Part shown: one piece after another, positions 8,008-16,984 of the stretch
Layout of the letters: every line of letters begins with the position of its first letter
How positions within the stretch are numbered: position 1 is the first letter of the stretch
The notes under the pieces: generated by a model
What the model was told of the DNA's origin: nothing
What the model saw: only the letters and a program-made list of their open reading frames with translations
Database searches by the model: none
Translations under genes and position numbers: made by a program
Source: Oscillospiraceae bacterium
Lineage (GTDB): Bacteria; Bacillota; Clostridia; Oscillospirales; CAG-272
Assembly: GCA_015064345.1 (NCBI GenBank)
Contig: SVSK01000004.1
Span: 1 to 53,574 of the forward strand
Length of the DNA: 53,574 bases
Direction of reading: 5' to 3'

Positions 8008-9372
8008 ATGGAAATGAAAGAATTTCTGAAAAGCGCGGCAAGCGTAAAGCCTTCAAAGCGTCAGATGAATTGGCACAATACCGAATTCTACGCATTTGTT
8101 CACTTTACAATGCCCACTTATCTTAATGCAGAGATCGGTGAAGGTAACGAGGATGAAAACCTTTTCAACCCCTACGATATCAACTGCGACGAATGGGTAG
8201 AGGCTGTTAAGTCTGCCGGAATGAAGGGCCTTGTTCTCACAGCAAAGCATCATGACGGTTTCTGCCTGTGGCCTTCCAAGTACACAGAGCACTGCGTTAA
8301 GAACAGTAAACTGTGGAAAGACGGCAAGGGTGACGTTGTTAAGGAATGTGCTGAAGCGTGCAAGAGAGGCGGCATCAAGTTCGGTGTATATCTCTCTCCT
8401 TGGGATAGAGCAGAAAAGTCTTACGGTACACCCGATTACAACGATTTCTACTGCAATCAGCTTGAGGAACTTCTTACAGGCTATGGCGAGCTGTTCATGG
8501 TATGGTTCGACGGTGCTTGCTTCGAAGGTCCCGACGGAAGAAAGCAGGAATATGATTTCAAGCGCTACATAGAGCTTATCCGCAAGTATCAGCCCAACGC
8601 TTGTGTATTCAATGACCACGGTCCCGACGTTCGTTGGTGCGGTAACGAGGGCGGTAAGTCCAGACGTGCTGAATGGGCAGTTGTTCCTTGCGAGCTTTGC
8701 TACAGAGCAGAGGTTCAGAGCGGAGCAGGTCCTCTTGCAGGTGAGGGAGATCTTTCCTACATGCAGGCATACGACGGAAACATCGGTGAACTTCATAACA
8801 TCATGTACTCCACAGGTCTTACATATACTCCTGCGGAAATTGATATGTCCATCAGACCCGGTTGGTTCTATCATCCCGATCAGGAACCTCATTCTCTTGA
8901 GAGACTGTTCAATACATACATCACATCTTGCGGTCACAACGCAGGCTTCAACCTCAACATTCCTCCCATGCCGAACGGCAGATTCGACCAGCGCGATATC
9001 GCACGTCTGAAGGAACTTGGTGACTTCATCAATTCCGAGTTTGCTGAAGAGAAAAAGATGCCGTACACAATTGAGAGAGAAGACCTGAGCGAAACACAGT
9101 GCCGCTTCACTCTCAAGTTCAATGAATGGCGTCACATCCGCTACGTTGTTCTCCGCGAGGATATCGAAAACTACGGTCAGAGATGCGAAAGCTTCCAGAT
9201 CGCATATAAGATCGGTGACGAGCAGTTCTATACAGGCTTCTCCATCGGTAACAAGCAGATCTGCAGACTTAAGGACTACTATCTCAACCAGCTTGTTATC
9301 ACAGTGACTGCAGCTCGTGATACCGTTCACCTCAAGGATATCGAGATCTTCAACTGCGTAGTTGATCATTAA
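8008..9372 (+). CDS. GH29 alpha-L-fucosidase-like glycoside hydrolase
   Basis: 454 aa. The segments NTEFYAFVHFTMPTYLNAEIGEG, LTAKHHDGFCLWPSKYT and GELFMVWFDGA are hallmarks of GH29; the expected nucleophile is Asp168 in VWFDGA. It lacks a signal peptide, so it should act on imported fucosylated oligosaccharides in the cytoplasm. The last 100 residues form a beta-rich accessory region. GH29 contains enzymes of different linkage specificity and the substrate cannot be read from sequence. The ribosome site is GAAAGGA. Strong codon bias suggests high expression, and the long frame on the opposite strand is a by-product of that bias. Confidence 0.85.
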   Translation: MEMKEFLKSAASVKPSKRQMNWHNTEFYAFVHFTMPTYLNAEIGEGNEDENLFNPYDINCDEWVEAVKSAGMKGLVLTAKHHDGFCLWPSKYTEHCVKNSKLWKDGKGDVVKECAEACKRGGIKFGVYLSPWDRAEKSYGTPDYNDFYCNQLEELLTGYGELFMVWFDGACFEGPDGRKQEYDFKRYIELIRKYQPNACVFNDHGPDVRWCGNEGGKSRRAEWAVVPCELCYRAEVQSGAGPLAGEGDLSYMQAYDGNIGELHNIMYSTGLTYTPAEIDMSIRPGWFYHPDQEPHSLERLFNTYITSCGHNAGFNLNIPPMPNGRFDQRDIARLKELGDFINSEFAEEKKMPYTIEREDLSETQCRFTLKFNEWRHIRYVVLREDIENYGQRCESFQIAYKIGDEQFYTGFSIGNKQICRLKDYYLNQLVITVTAARDTVHLKDIEIFNCVVDH

Positions 9373-9384
9373 TCACAGAAAAAT

Positions 9385-9425
9385 AACAGCGTGAAACTGC
9401 AATTTTAAGCAGCCACGCTGTTTTT
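9385..9425. terminator. bidirectional terminator
   Basis: AACAGCGTG and CACGCTGTT form a perfect 9-bp stem between the convergent GH29 and queH genes, with T-runs on both strands. Confidence 0.8.
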
Positions 9426-9427
9426 GT

Positions 9428-10132
9428 TTATTCGCTTAGTCCGTGCCCATCGAGCCAATTTTTGAATTCACGATCCGACATAGCCTCTGAATTTTCATCA
9501 AGTACGGTCACAGCATTTTTCCTTTTTTCAGATTCAACCTTACTGAAAACACATCCGCAGTAATCCTGTCGGTAAAGTCCGTACTCGCCGGACAGCTCTA
9601 TAGAACGCTTGTAACCGTTTTTCTTCTTGAAATCGGAGAAAAGATAGCTGATTCCGTATTCAGCTTCAAGTTCTGCGCCGATCTCGTTGAGCCACTCTGC
9701 GTTCTTGTAGGGGCTTATTGAGAGGGTAGTGGTGAAGTAGTCGAACCCACCGCTTTTTGCCGCCTCAGCCGTCCTGCGAAGCCGTAGAGCATAGCAGACA
9801 CGGCACCGCTCACCACCCTCGGGTAAGTTTTCCATCCCACGAACTGCATCGAAAAATTCAGCGCTGTCATACTCAGGTGAGATCACGCTTGATGAGTAAC
9901 CGGCATCACGCACAAATCGGTTCAACTCATCAAGTCTCACCGTAAATTCTTCCTCGGGATAGATGTTAGGGTTGTGAAAAAACAGAGTGATGTCAAAATA
10001 CTGCGAGAGGTATTCGAGCACATAAGAAGAGCAGGGGGCACAGCATGCATGAAGCAGCAAAGAGGCCTTGTTCTCTGCCTTTGCAACCTTTGACAGCGTC
10101 TCTTCAAGCATGAGTCCGTAGTTGATTTTCAT
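9428..10132 (-). CDS. queH: epoxyqueuosine reductase QueH
   Basis: 234 aa. QueH (former DUF208) reduces epoxyqueuosine to queuosine, the last step of wobble-base modification in GUN-anticodon tRNAs. It shows the expected cysteines: CCAPC near residue 30, ERCRVCYALRLR in the middle, and DYCGC near the C-terminus, which together bind an Fe-S cluster and a second metal. The start at 10132 has AGGGGAGG upstream. The other queuosine gene in this window, queA, lies at 42731 and makes the substrate of this enzyme. Confidence 0.92.
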   Translation of the reverse strand: MKINYGLMLEETLSKVAKAENKASLLLHACCAPCSSYVLEYLSQYFDITLFFHNPNIYPEEEFTVRLDELNRFVRDAGYSSSVISPEYDSAEFFDAVRGMENLPEGGERCRVCYALRLRRTAEAAKSGGFDYFTTTLSISPYKNAEWLNEIGAELEAEYGISYLFSDFKKKNGYKRSIELSGEYGLYRQDYCGCVFSKVESEKRKNAVTVLDENSEAMSDREFKNWLDGHGLSE

Positions 10133-10162
10133 TTACATATCCTCCCCTGATGATTTGCTCAT

Positions 10163-10191
10163 ATTATAGCATACTCACACAGTTTTTTCAA
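10163..10191 (-). promoter_or_regulatory. sigma-A-type promoter of queH
   Basis: Minus-strand TTGAAA (10186-10191) and TATAAT (10163-10168) with a 17-bp spacer. Confidence 0.78.
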
Positions 10192-10262
10192 GCGCGCAGC
10201 GGCATTTATCAAATCGCACTATTAATTACCTATATAATTAACAGTATCTATCAATTTCACTA

Positions 10263-10291
10263 TTGAAATTATCGGAAAAGTATAGTATAAT
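10263..10291 (+). promoter_or_regulatory. sigma-A-type promoter of the LCP-like gene
   Basis: TTGAAA (10263-10268) and TATAAT (10286-10291), 17-bp spacer, divergent from the queH promoter. Confidence 0.75.
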
Positions 10292-10326
10292 AAACTAATA
10301 ATGCGAAAACGAAAGGATGGTGGCGT

Positions 10327-11724
10327 ATGCTCTCTGCAATTAAGAATTTCGGTGTAACTTTTCTTATCTCACTCGCCATATTCGGCGTAATTGCATATTT
10401 TGCGACGGGATTTGTTACCGGTACAGTTACGGACATTCTTGAAAACGAGCAGGATAAGCTCAGCGAGATCATTCAGAATAACGATCCGATAGCAGATGAG
10501 ACCGAGGACCCGTCTGACGATCCTGATGTTGTACCTGAAAAAGAGATCCTCGGTGAGAGCTTTAACTTTCTGATAGTTACCACAGACTTCAGGCCCGATG
10601 CTTTTGCTGATTATCTTCCCACTGAGGGCGACATAAAGCTTGGAGATCCTAATTATGTGTATCCCACCGATTACCTCGGATACCTTTCATCTGAATACAG
10701 AAAGTCGAATGTAACGTCGATCATAGTTGTTCGCATTGATAAGGAACGTGAGCAGGTTATATTCTCTTATGTGACACCGAAGATCCGCGTATTCACATCT
10801 GCCGGATATAAGACTCTCAGCGAGGTGTACGGACTTTACGGCATAGAAAGGCTTGCCGAGCACATTAATGGGTTGACAGGTCTGAAATATGACTATACAT
10901 TCCTGCTTAACGGTTATAACATGGATGAGCTGGTTTCAATCGTCGGTTCACTCGGTGTAAGCGTTGCAAAAGACATATACTTCGACGGAAAATACAACAC
11001 ATTTGCTTCTCACAGTATTGTTGAGGTCACAGATAAAAAAGGCAATACAACTACTAAATCTGTGGCTAACGACAAAGTGCTTGAGGCAGGGTATATTGCT
11101 TTTTCTGCGGAGAACCTGTATAATGCGGCCTCTGTTATAGAGCATAGCGCTACGGAGCTTCAAACGAAACAGACTCTGTCGATTGAGACGGCACGAAGCT
11201 TCCTCACATATCTTGCGGGGCTTGACGAGGATCATCTGAAAACAGTTCTTGCACAGCTTCTGATAGATGAGGAAAGTTGGGATAGCATCCCAGAAATTAT
11301 TGAGGAGATCAAGCGTCCCGAGCCGGAGGAAACATCAGATCCGTCAGGATCATATCTCCCGTTTGATACAACTCCTGTTGAAACGGAAACACTCTCTCCG
11401 GAGACTGAAGTTCCCGAAACAGAGGCGCCCGAAACTGAAGCTCCCTCAGAAGAAACTGAAGCTCCCGAAACAGATGAGCCTGAGAACGAACCCAAGCTTT
11501 TTGAACCGGATACCACTGTTTTTGAGAGTAACTTCACAATTGAAGAATTCTATGAGATATACGACCTCTTATGCTCGGTTCTCAGATATGAACATAAGAT
11601 AATTACATATCCCGTAACATATATTGCGGCAACTGAGGACAGCGAAGAGTACTTTGCTCACGATATCAACCGTGCAACAGAACTCTTTAGTACTTACCGC
11701 AAGGTCCCCGAAACAAGTAAATAA
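10327..11724 (+). CDS. LytR-CpsA-Psr-like membrane protein with acidic Thr/Glu/Pro tail
   Basis: 465 aa. One N-terminal membrane segment (about 8-28) and then an extracytoplasmic domain. Residues 80-255 resemble an LCP domain: NFLIVTTDFRP, TSIIVVRIDKEREQVIFSYVTPKIRV, and the core INGLTGLKYDYTFLLNGYNMDELVSIVG. LCP enzymes transfer undecaprenyl-linked glycopolymers to peptidoglycan. The match is divergent and I cannot assign the arginines of the active site, so it may be a non-catalytic relative. Residues about 340-395 are a low-complexity linker of ETEAPETEAP type. The ribosome site is AAAGGATGG. glyS follows 39 bp later, perhaps in the same transcript. Confidence 0.6.
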   Translation: MLSAIKNFGVTFLISLAIFGVIAYFATGFVTGTVTDILENEQDKLSEIIQNNDPIADETEDPSDDPDVVPEKEILGESFNFLIVTTDFRPDAFADYLPTEGDIKLGDPNYVYPTDYLGYLSSEYRKSNVTSIIVVRIDKEREQVIFSYVTPKIRVFTSAGYKTLSEVYGLYGIERLAEHINGLTGLKYDYTFLLNGYNMDELVSIVGSLGVSVAKDIYFDGKYNTFASHSIVEVTDKKGNTTTKSVANDKVLEAGYIAFSAENLYNAASVIEHSATELQTKQTLSIETARSFLTYLAGLDEDHLKTVLAQLLIDEESWDSIPEIIEEIKRPEPEETSDPSGSYLPFDTTPVETETLSPETEVPETEAPETEAPSEETEAPETDEPENEPKLFEPDTTVFESNFTIEEFYEIYDLLCSVLRYEHKIITYPVTYIAATEDSEEYFAHDINRATELFSTYRKVPETSK

Positions 11725-11763
11725 TAATTTAGATTTTCTATCGATAAAGGAAGGTAAACAATC

Positions 11764-13167
11764 ATGAGAATGGCTAATGAAGCAAAAACAATGGATAAGA
11801 TAGTTGCTCTTTGTAAGAACAGAGGCTTTATCTACGCAGGATCCGAGATCTACGGCGGTCTCTCAAACTCCTGGGACTACGGTCCTCTCGGCGTTGAATT
11901 CAAGAACAATGTTAAGAAGGCATGGTGGAAGAAGTTCGTAACAGAGTGCCCCTACAACGTAGGTCTTGACTCCGCTATCATTATGAATCCCCAGGCATGG
12001 GTTGCATCCGGTCACCTTGGCGGATTCTCTGACCCTCTTATGGACTGTAAGGTGTGTAAGAGCCGTCACAGAGCTGACAAGCTTATCGAAGACTACGCTT
12101 TCCAGAACGGCCTTGACGTTAACCCTGCAGGCTGGTCTGACGACGAGATGAGCGCATATATCAAGGAAAACAGAATCGGTTGTCCCGACTGCGGATCCAT
12201 GGACTTCACAAGCATCCGTAAGTTCAACCTCATGTTCAAGACATTCATCGGCGTTACAGAAGAGAGCTCCAACACAGTTTACCTTCGTCCCGAAACAGCA
12301 CAGGGTATTTTCGTAAACTTCAAGAGCGTTGCAAGAACAACAAGAAAGAAGATGCCTTTCGGTGTTGCACAGATCGGTAAGTCCTTCCGTAACGAGATCA
12401 CTCCCGGTAACTTCGTATTCAGAACACGTGAATTTGAGCAGATGGAGCTTGAATTCTTCTGTAAGCCCGGTACAGATATGGAATGGTTCGAGTACTGGAG
12501 AGGCTTCTGCGCACAGTGGCTGTATGATCTCGGCATGACAAAGGAAAATCTCCGCCTCCGCGACCATTCTCCCGAGGAGCTTTGCTTCTATTCCAAGGGT
12601 ACAACAGACTTCGAGTTCCTCTTCCCGTTCGGATGGGGCGAGCTCTGGGGTATTGCTGACAGAACAGACTACGACCTCACACAGCACCAGAAGGTTTCCG
12701 GTGAATCCATGGAATTCTTCGACGCTGAAACAGGCGAAAAGTATATTCCTTACGTTGTTGAACCTTCTCTCGGCGCAGACCGCGTAGCACTTGCATTCCT
12801 TTGCGATGCATACGACGAAGAAGTTATCGACGCAGAGAAGAACGACGTTCGTGTTGTTCTCCACCTGCATCCCGCTCTTGCTCCCGTTAAGGCTGCGATC
12901 CTTCCTCTTTCCAAGAAGCTTTCCGACAACGCTTCTGAGCTTTATGCAACTCTCTCCAAGAAGTTCACAGTTGAATTTGACGAAACAGGTTCCATCGGTA
13001 AGAGATACCGCAGACAGGACGAAATCGGTACACCCTTCTGCATTTGCTACGACTTTGAATCTGTTGAAGACGGCTGCGTAACAGTTCGTGACCGTGACAC
13101 AATGGAGCAGGTTCGTATGCCTATCGCTGAAGTTGCAGCTTATATCGAAGCAAAGCTTGAATTCTGA
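11764..13167 (+). CDS. glyS: glycyl-tRNA synthetase, alpha2 type
   Basis: 467 aa. A class II aminoacyl-tRNA synthetase of the single-chain dimeric type (not the bacterial alpha/beta tetramer), charging tRNA-Gly. Visible hallmarks: [23 protein letters not shown] near the N-terminus, two CxxC pairs (CKVC and CPDC), [11 protein letters not shown], motif 2 [24 protein letters not shown], motif 3 around [15 protein letters not shown], and a C-terminal anticodon-binding domain. The start at 11764 has AGGAAGG eight bases upstream; a second ATG two codons in is possible. The short upstream gap leaves no space for a T-box leader. Strong codon bias. Confidence 0.95.
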   Translation: MRMANEAKTMDKIVALCKNRGFIYAGSEIYGGLSNSWDYGPLGVEFKNNVKKAWWKKFVTECPYNVGLDSAIIMNPQAWVASGHLGGFSDPLMDCKVCKSRHRADKLIEDYAFQNGLDVNPAGWSDDEMSAYIKENRIGCPDCGSMDFTSIRKFNLMFKTFIGVTEESSNTVYLRPETAQGIFVNFKSVARTTRKKMPFGVAQIGKSFRNEITPGNFVFRTREFEQMELEFFCKPGTDMEWFEYWRGFCAQWLYDLGMTKENLRLRDHSPEELCFYSKGTTDFEFLFPFGWGELWGIADRTDYDLTQHQKVSGESMEFFDAETGEKYIPYVVEPSLGADRVALAFLCDAYDEEVIDAEKNDVRVVLHLHPALAPVKAAILPLSKKLSDNASELYATLSKKFTVEFDETGSIGKRYRRQDEIGTPFCICYDFESVEDGCVTVRDRDTMEQVRMPIAEVAAYIEAKLEF

Positions 13168-13185
13168 TATATATCGGAGAAAACT

Positions 13186-14067
13186 ATGACTTTTACAATT
13201 AGATCAGGCGAATCTGTTGGTGTTGTACGCACTCTTGGCGGCGAGCTTATATCATTCATCAATGACGGTAAAGAGTACGTTTGGCAGGGAATAGAGGAGC
13301 ATTGGAACGGCCAGGCTCCCATCCTTTTCCCGGTTTGCTGCAAGGCGAAAGATGATAAGATCGCTTTTGACGGCGTAGAATATCCCATGCCCAAGCACGG
13401 TATCGCAAGAAAGCGCGAGTTCGAGCCTGTGTATATTTCAAAGGACAAGGTAGTCCTTGAGCAGAGAGCAACTGAAGAAACTCTCAAGATGTTCCCGTTC
13501 TATTACTCTCTGAAGGCAGAGTATTACGTTAACGATGCGGGCTTTTCGGTTAAGTTCATCGTAAAAAATCTTGATAAAAACGAGATGACCTACTGCATAG
13601 GCGGACATCCCGGATTCAATGTTCCTCTTTCTGAGGAGGATGGCACTTTCGAGGACTACAGTCTCTACTTTGAAAACGCTGAAGGTTGTACAGTCTCTCT
13701 CACAAAAGACGGATACATGGACAGTAGCGTTCCGAAGGTTGATAGACTGAATGGCACAAATGAGCTTCCGCTTATCTATTCGGATTACGACAACGATGCG
13801 CTTATCGTTGAGAATCTGCCCGTAAAGTCTGTGAAGCTTGTATCCCGCAAGTCGGGTAAGGGATTTATGTTCAATTTCGAAGGCTTCAACGCACTTGGAC
13901 TTTGGACACCCATCGGTAAGAAATCTCCGTTCATTTGTCTTGAACCATGGAACGGACTTCCCGCAGATGTTGACGAAACAACCGAGGCAAAAAGCAAAAA
14001 GTATTCTGTTACACTTGCTCCCGGCGAAGAACATACCGTGGGCTACAGCGTAGAGCTTATAAAATAA
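13186..14067 (+). CDS. aldose 1-epimerase (mutarotase-like) family protein
   Basis: 293 aa. The beta-sandwich galactose-mutarotase-like family is recognised from GGELISFINDGKEYVWQG, the HGIARKREF segment and the IGGHPGFNVPL segment; the two histidines of KHGIAR and GGHPGF match the catalytic pair of the family. The closest group is the LacX-type sugar epimerase, which may act on hexose-6-phosphates, but the substrate cannot be assigned. The ribosome site is CGGAGA. It follows glyS by 18 bp and precedes ksgA by 17 bp, so the three are likely one transcript. Confidence 0.82.
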   Translation: MTFTIRSGESVGVVRTLGGELISFINDGKEYVWQGIEEHWNGQAPILFPVCCKAKDDKIAFDGVEYPMPKHGIARKREFEPVYISKDKVVLEQRATEETLKMFPFYYSLKAEYYVNDAGFSVKFIVKNLDKNEMTYCIGGHPGFNVPLSEEDGTFEDYSLYFENAEGCTVSLTKDGYMDSSVPKVDRLNGTNELPLIYSDYDNDALIVENLPVKSVKLVSRKSGKGFMFNFEGFNALGLWTPIGKKSPFICLEPWNGLPADVDETTEAKSKKYSVTLAPGEEHTVGYSVELIK

Positions 14068-14084
14068 TCATTACGGAGTAAAGT

Positions 14085-15008
14085 ATGCAGCTTTGTAATC
14101 CGCAAACCGTTCGCGGACTTCTTGATAAATACGGTCTTGCCCCCAAAAAAGCATTCGGACAGAACTTTCTGATAAATCCCATGGTGCCCGAACGAATTGC
14201 AGACGCATCTGCATCCTTTGCGGATCAGTCGAAGCCAATGGGCGTTATCGAGATAGGACCCGGTGTGGGTGCTCTGACACAGTATCTTTGTCAGAATTAC
14301 GATAAAGTTGTGGCTATTGAGATAGACCGCGGACTCATCCCCCTCCTTGGCGAGGCTCTTGAAGAATTCGACAACGTAACTGTGGTTGAGGCAGACTTTA
14401 TGAAGATAGATCTGCCCGAGTTTGTCAGAGAACACTTCTCCGACATTCTTGACGCAGGCGGAACGATAGGCGTTTGTGCGAATCTTCCGTACTACATTAC
14501 AACACCTGTTATCATGAAGCTTCTCGAATCCTATCCCATGACTGAAAAGCTTCCGTTCTCGTCAATCGTCGTCATGATCCAGCTTGAAGTGGCAAGAAGA
14601 CTTGCAGCAAAAGCGGGAAGCGATGACTACGGCTCCATTACCGCCTCCATTGCACTCAGAGCAAAGGCAGAGAAGCTGTTTGACGTGTCTGCCGGAAACT
14701 TCCACCCAGTTCCGAAGGTAGCATCCGCGGTTGTGGGCATCATACCTCACAGCGGAATCAGGGAAGTGTACCCGGATGCTCCTGCCGACGAAGATGAGTG
14801 CCTGGCATTTGCCGATGATGTGAATGATCTGATCAACCTCGCATTCGGTCAGAGAAGAAAGACTCTTGTCAACGCACTTAGCGGAAAATACTCAAAAGAA
14901 AAAACCGCAGCGGCACTTGAGACTTGCGGCATTAGAGCTGATATAAGAGGAGAAAAGCTTTCTGCATCAGAATTCTGCAGGATAACTGATATTCTCACGA
15001 CGAAATAA
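14085..15008 (+). CDS. ksgA: 16S rRNA (adenine1518/1519-N6) dimethyltransferase
   Basis: 307 aa. KsgA/RsmA dimethylates two adjacent adenines in the 3' hairpin of 16S rRNA with SAM as donor, a late check in 30S assembly. Visible: KKAFGQNFLINP, SAM motif I EIGPGVGALTQYL, catalytic motif IV NLPYYITTPV, and the C-terminal helical domain with FGQRRKTLVNAL. Length is slightly above the typical 270-290 aa. The start follows CGGAG. Last gene of the apparent glyS transcript, ending at a shared terminator. Confidence 0.95.
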   Translation: MQLCNPQTVRGLLDKYGLAPKKAFGQNFLINPMVPERIADASASFADQSKPMGVIEIGPGVGALTQYLCQNYDKVVAIEIDRGLIPLLGEALEEFDNVTVVEADFMKIDLPEFVREHFSDILDAGGTIGVCANLPYYITTPVIMKLLESYPMTEKLPFSSIVVMIQLEVARRLAAKAGSDDYGSITASIALRAKAEKLFDVSAGNFHPVPKVASAVVGIIPHSGIREVYPDAPADEDECLAFADDVNDLINLAFGQRRKTLVNALSGKYSKEKTAAALETCGIRADIRGEKLSASEFCRITDILTTK

Positions 15009-15024
15009 TACAAAATTACAAAGA

Positions 15025-15057
15025 AAAGATCCGAAGACAGGGTGTCAACGGATCTTT
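15025..15057. terminator. bidirectional terminator
   Basis: AAAGATCCG and CGGATCTTT form a 9-bp stem between convergent ksgA and the lipid-kinase gene. Confidence 0.8.
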
Positions 15058-15061
15058 ATTT

Positions 15062-15943
15062 TTATATAAACAGTTCAACAGCGTGTTCGAGAATCTGTAC
15101 AGTTCCTTCTGTAAAACTTCCGCCGGGCTCACCGTCCACAGTCCATGGCATTGGAACATCGGCTTGGAACTTTATGCTTTTAGCTTGAGCAAAGGTGATA
15201 TACTCACTGCTTGTGTCCTGCATGAGCACTGCGCTGAGCATTTTTGCGCCGTCAACAGGTTTGTCGGGGTTACGAACCAGGATAAGCTCCATAAGGCCGT
15301 CGTTGATGCTGATGGGCTCTTTGATCTTCAAGTCAAATCCTCCAACTCGCTTGGTGTTTGATATCATGCCGTAGAGAAAATCCCCGTCAATTACACCGCC
15401 GTCGTATTCAAGACGTAGCTTCCAAGGCTTTATAGCAGGCAGGCTTTTGATGCCCTCAAGCAGATATGCGGTCCTTCCGAGATTTTGCTTAAGCTGTTGC
15501 GGAGTCTGATACGAGACCTCGGTAAACGCACCGAAAGCGGAAATATAAACAAAGGGCTTGCCGCAGAAAAGGCAAATATCAGCCTTGATTGGATCATTTG
15601 ATACAATATGCTGTGCAACCTTCACGGGACTAAAGGGAATGCCCCAGCTTTTTGCAAAGTCATTGGTGGTACCTGAGGGGATATATCCGATTTGCGGCTT
15701 TTTGTTCAGGGAGAGAACACCTGACACGGTCTGGTTGAGAGTTCCGTCTCCGCCTGCCGAAACGATGACATCAAAGGATTCACCCAGTGCTGAAACTGTT
15801 TCCTCAATATCTGTTTTATTTTTGCTGATATGGGTGGTAACGTCGTACCCGCCATTCTCCAAAATGTCAATAATGTCTATAAGATGGGGCGTGATTGTAG
15901 CCTTAGCAGTAACGGGATTTATTATCAAGAGCAGTTTTTTCAT
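15062..15943 (-). CDS. diacylglycerol/lipid kinase family protein (YegS/DagK-like)
   Basis: 293 aa. A soluble lipid kinase of the DAGK catalytic family. SAGGDGTLNQTVSG near residue 60 is the nucleotide-binding GGDGT motif, and IPSGTTNDFAKSWGIP is the second conserved block. The C-terminal beta-sandwich contains the usual VDGEP. Likely phosphorylates diacylglycerol or another membrane lipid at the inner face of the membrane; the exact lipid is not readable. The start at 15943 has GGAG eight bases upstream; seven upstream codons without a ribosome site were excluded. Confidence 0.85.
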   Translation of the reverse strand: MKKLLLIINPVTAKATITPHLIDIIDILENGGYDVTTHISKNKTDIEETVSALGESFDVIVSAGGDGTLNQTVSGVLSLNKKPQIGYIPSGTTNDFAKSWGIPFSPVKVAQHIVSNDPIKADICLFCGKPFVYISAFGAFTEVSYQTPQQLKQNLGRTAYLLEGIKSLPAIKPWKLRLEYDGGVIDGDFLYGMISNTKRVGGFDLKIKEPISINDGLMELILVRNPDKPVDGAKMLSAVLMQDTSSEYITFAQAKSIKFQADVPMPWTVDGEPGGSFTEGTVQILEHAVELFI

Positions 15944-16056
15944 ATAAATACTCCAATATACCATTCATAACTAAATTATAACAAAAAAACATCCGCCGTA
16001 ACACAAATAATCTTTACAAACATGTTAATATTTTGTTAATCGGAAGGGCATAGAAA

Positions 16057-16092
16057 CAAAAAGGAGACTGACTCAAAATGAGCAATCTCCTT
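16057..16092 (-). terminator. terminator of rpsU
   Basis: Minus strand: AAGGAGA and TCTCCTT arms followed by TTTTGTTT, immediately downstream of rpsU. Confidence 0.75.
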
Positions 16093-16122
16093 AATTTGTG
16101 CATTAATTCCGAAAGAAGTCGA

Positions 16123-16299
16123 TTATTTGTACTTACGCTTTCTTGCCGCTTCAGCCTTCTTCTTTCTCTTTACGCTGGGCTTCTCATAGCATTCTCTCTT
16201 ACGAAGCTCTGCCTGGATACCGGAACGCTGACACAGTCTCTTAAAACGACGAAGTGCACTGTCGAGAGACTCGTTCTCTTTTACTCTGATTTCTGCCAT
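16123..16299 (-). CDS. rpsU: 30S ribosomal protein bS21
   Basis: A 58-aa protein beginning [19 protein letters not shown] and ending in a very basic tail ([19 protein letters not shown]), the standard form of bS21. It binds near the anti-Shine-Dalgarno region of the 30S subunit. The frame is short enough to be missed by length cut-offs. A GGGAGGG site lies upstream of the ATG, a consensus promoter 59-87 bp upstream and a terminator directly downstream, so it is a complete monocistronic unit. Confidence 0.95.
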   Translation of the reverse strand: MAEIRVKENESLDSALRRFKRLCQRSGIQAELRKRECYEKPSVKRKKKAEAARKRKYK

Positions 16300-16357
16300 C
16301 TGTATTCCCTCCCTTCGCTTTGGGCAAAGGTAACAATAATTCGTTTACCTCTTGAAT

Positions 16358-16386
16358 ATTATACTTGAGTAATATCCTTTTGTCAA
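16358..16386 (-). promoter_or_regulatory. consensus sigma-A promoter of rpsU
   Basis: Minus-strand TTGACA (16381-16386) and TATAAT (16358-16363) with a 17-bp spacer, a full consensus match. Confidence 0.88.
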
Positions 16387-16475
16387 TAGGTTTCAAATAT
16401 TTATTTTTAATTATTGCAATATTTTGGGGCATTTCAGATGAATTTTAGCGAAACCTGAGCGATTTACTTTACCGG

Positions 16476-16943
16476 TTATCTTCTTGCATTGCAGCCCGGT
16501 GCGCGTGACTTATCAAATGCCGGATTATAGCCGTAGTAGTTGCGTGAGTCAAGGGTGTCAAGCACGCGACCAAGTGCCTCACCGAAGCGCTGATAGTGGA
16601 CCACTTCACGCTGTCTGAGGAACTTGATAGGATCGCAAACATCAGGGTCATCGATCAAGCGAAGCAGATTGTCATAAGTTGTTCTTGCCTTCTGCTCTGC
16701 GCCCATGTCCTCGTGAAGATCGGTGATGGGATCTCCCTTTGACTGAATATATTTCATATCAAAAGGAACACCTGCGGCAGAAGCGGGGTAGACACCTGCT
16801 GTGTGGTCCACATAGTATGCATCAAATCCGTTTTTCTTGATGTCATCCATGCTCATGTTTCGAGTAAGCTGAGTAAAGATCGTTGAAATGATCTCCATGT
16901 GTGCAAGTTCTTCTGTACCTATTTGCTGCACATAATGCATCAT
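16476..16943 (-). pseudogene. cotJC: cotJC 3' part, separated from its 5' part by an inserted element
   Basis: The last 144 residues of a CotJC (manganese-catalase-like spore coat protein) lie at 16910-16476. The 11 codons before them (16943-16911) come from the inserted element and its core, giving a chance ATG. The cotJC-derived part begins at ELAHMEIIST and contains four of the five expected di-manganese ligands: Glu65 and His68 (ExxH), Glu136 in EQKARTTYDN and His169 in REVVHYQRF, numbered in the rejoined protein. It continues to an Arg-rich C-terminus. No spore-type promoter or ribosome site precedes the chance ATG, so it is probably silent until rejoined with the 5' part at 20365-20556. 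It is better seen as one half of a split gene than as decay. Confidence 0.9.
16911..16922 (+). other. attachment core, left junction
   Basis: TTCTGTACCTAT, identical to the core at 20365-20376. On the minus strand it reads ATA GGT ACA GAA, the Ile-Gly-Thr-Glu codons of CotJC residues 61-64. The sequence to its left is cotJC; to its right is the element, with TGCATC at 16936-16941 as the probable recombinase arm. Confidence 0.85.
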
Positions 16944-16984
16944 TTTTTCTTCTTATGCATCATATGTTCGTATCGGAGGTGCGT

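Noticed and set aside
8053-9369. 438-aa minus-strand frame over the GH29 gene
   Set aside because: Antisense by-product of the strongly biased codons of the GH29 gene; no ribosome site and no recognisable domain.
11725-11763. T-box leader before glyS
   Set aside because: The gap is only 39 bp, too short, and has no T-box sequence.
11863-12870. 335-aa minus-strand frame over glyS
   Set aside because: Antisense shadow of a highly biased gene, Cys/Val-rich and without family features.
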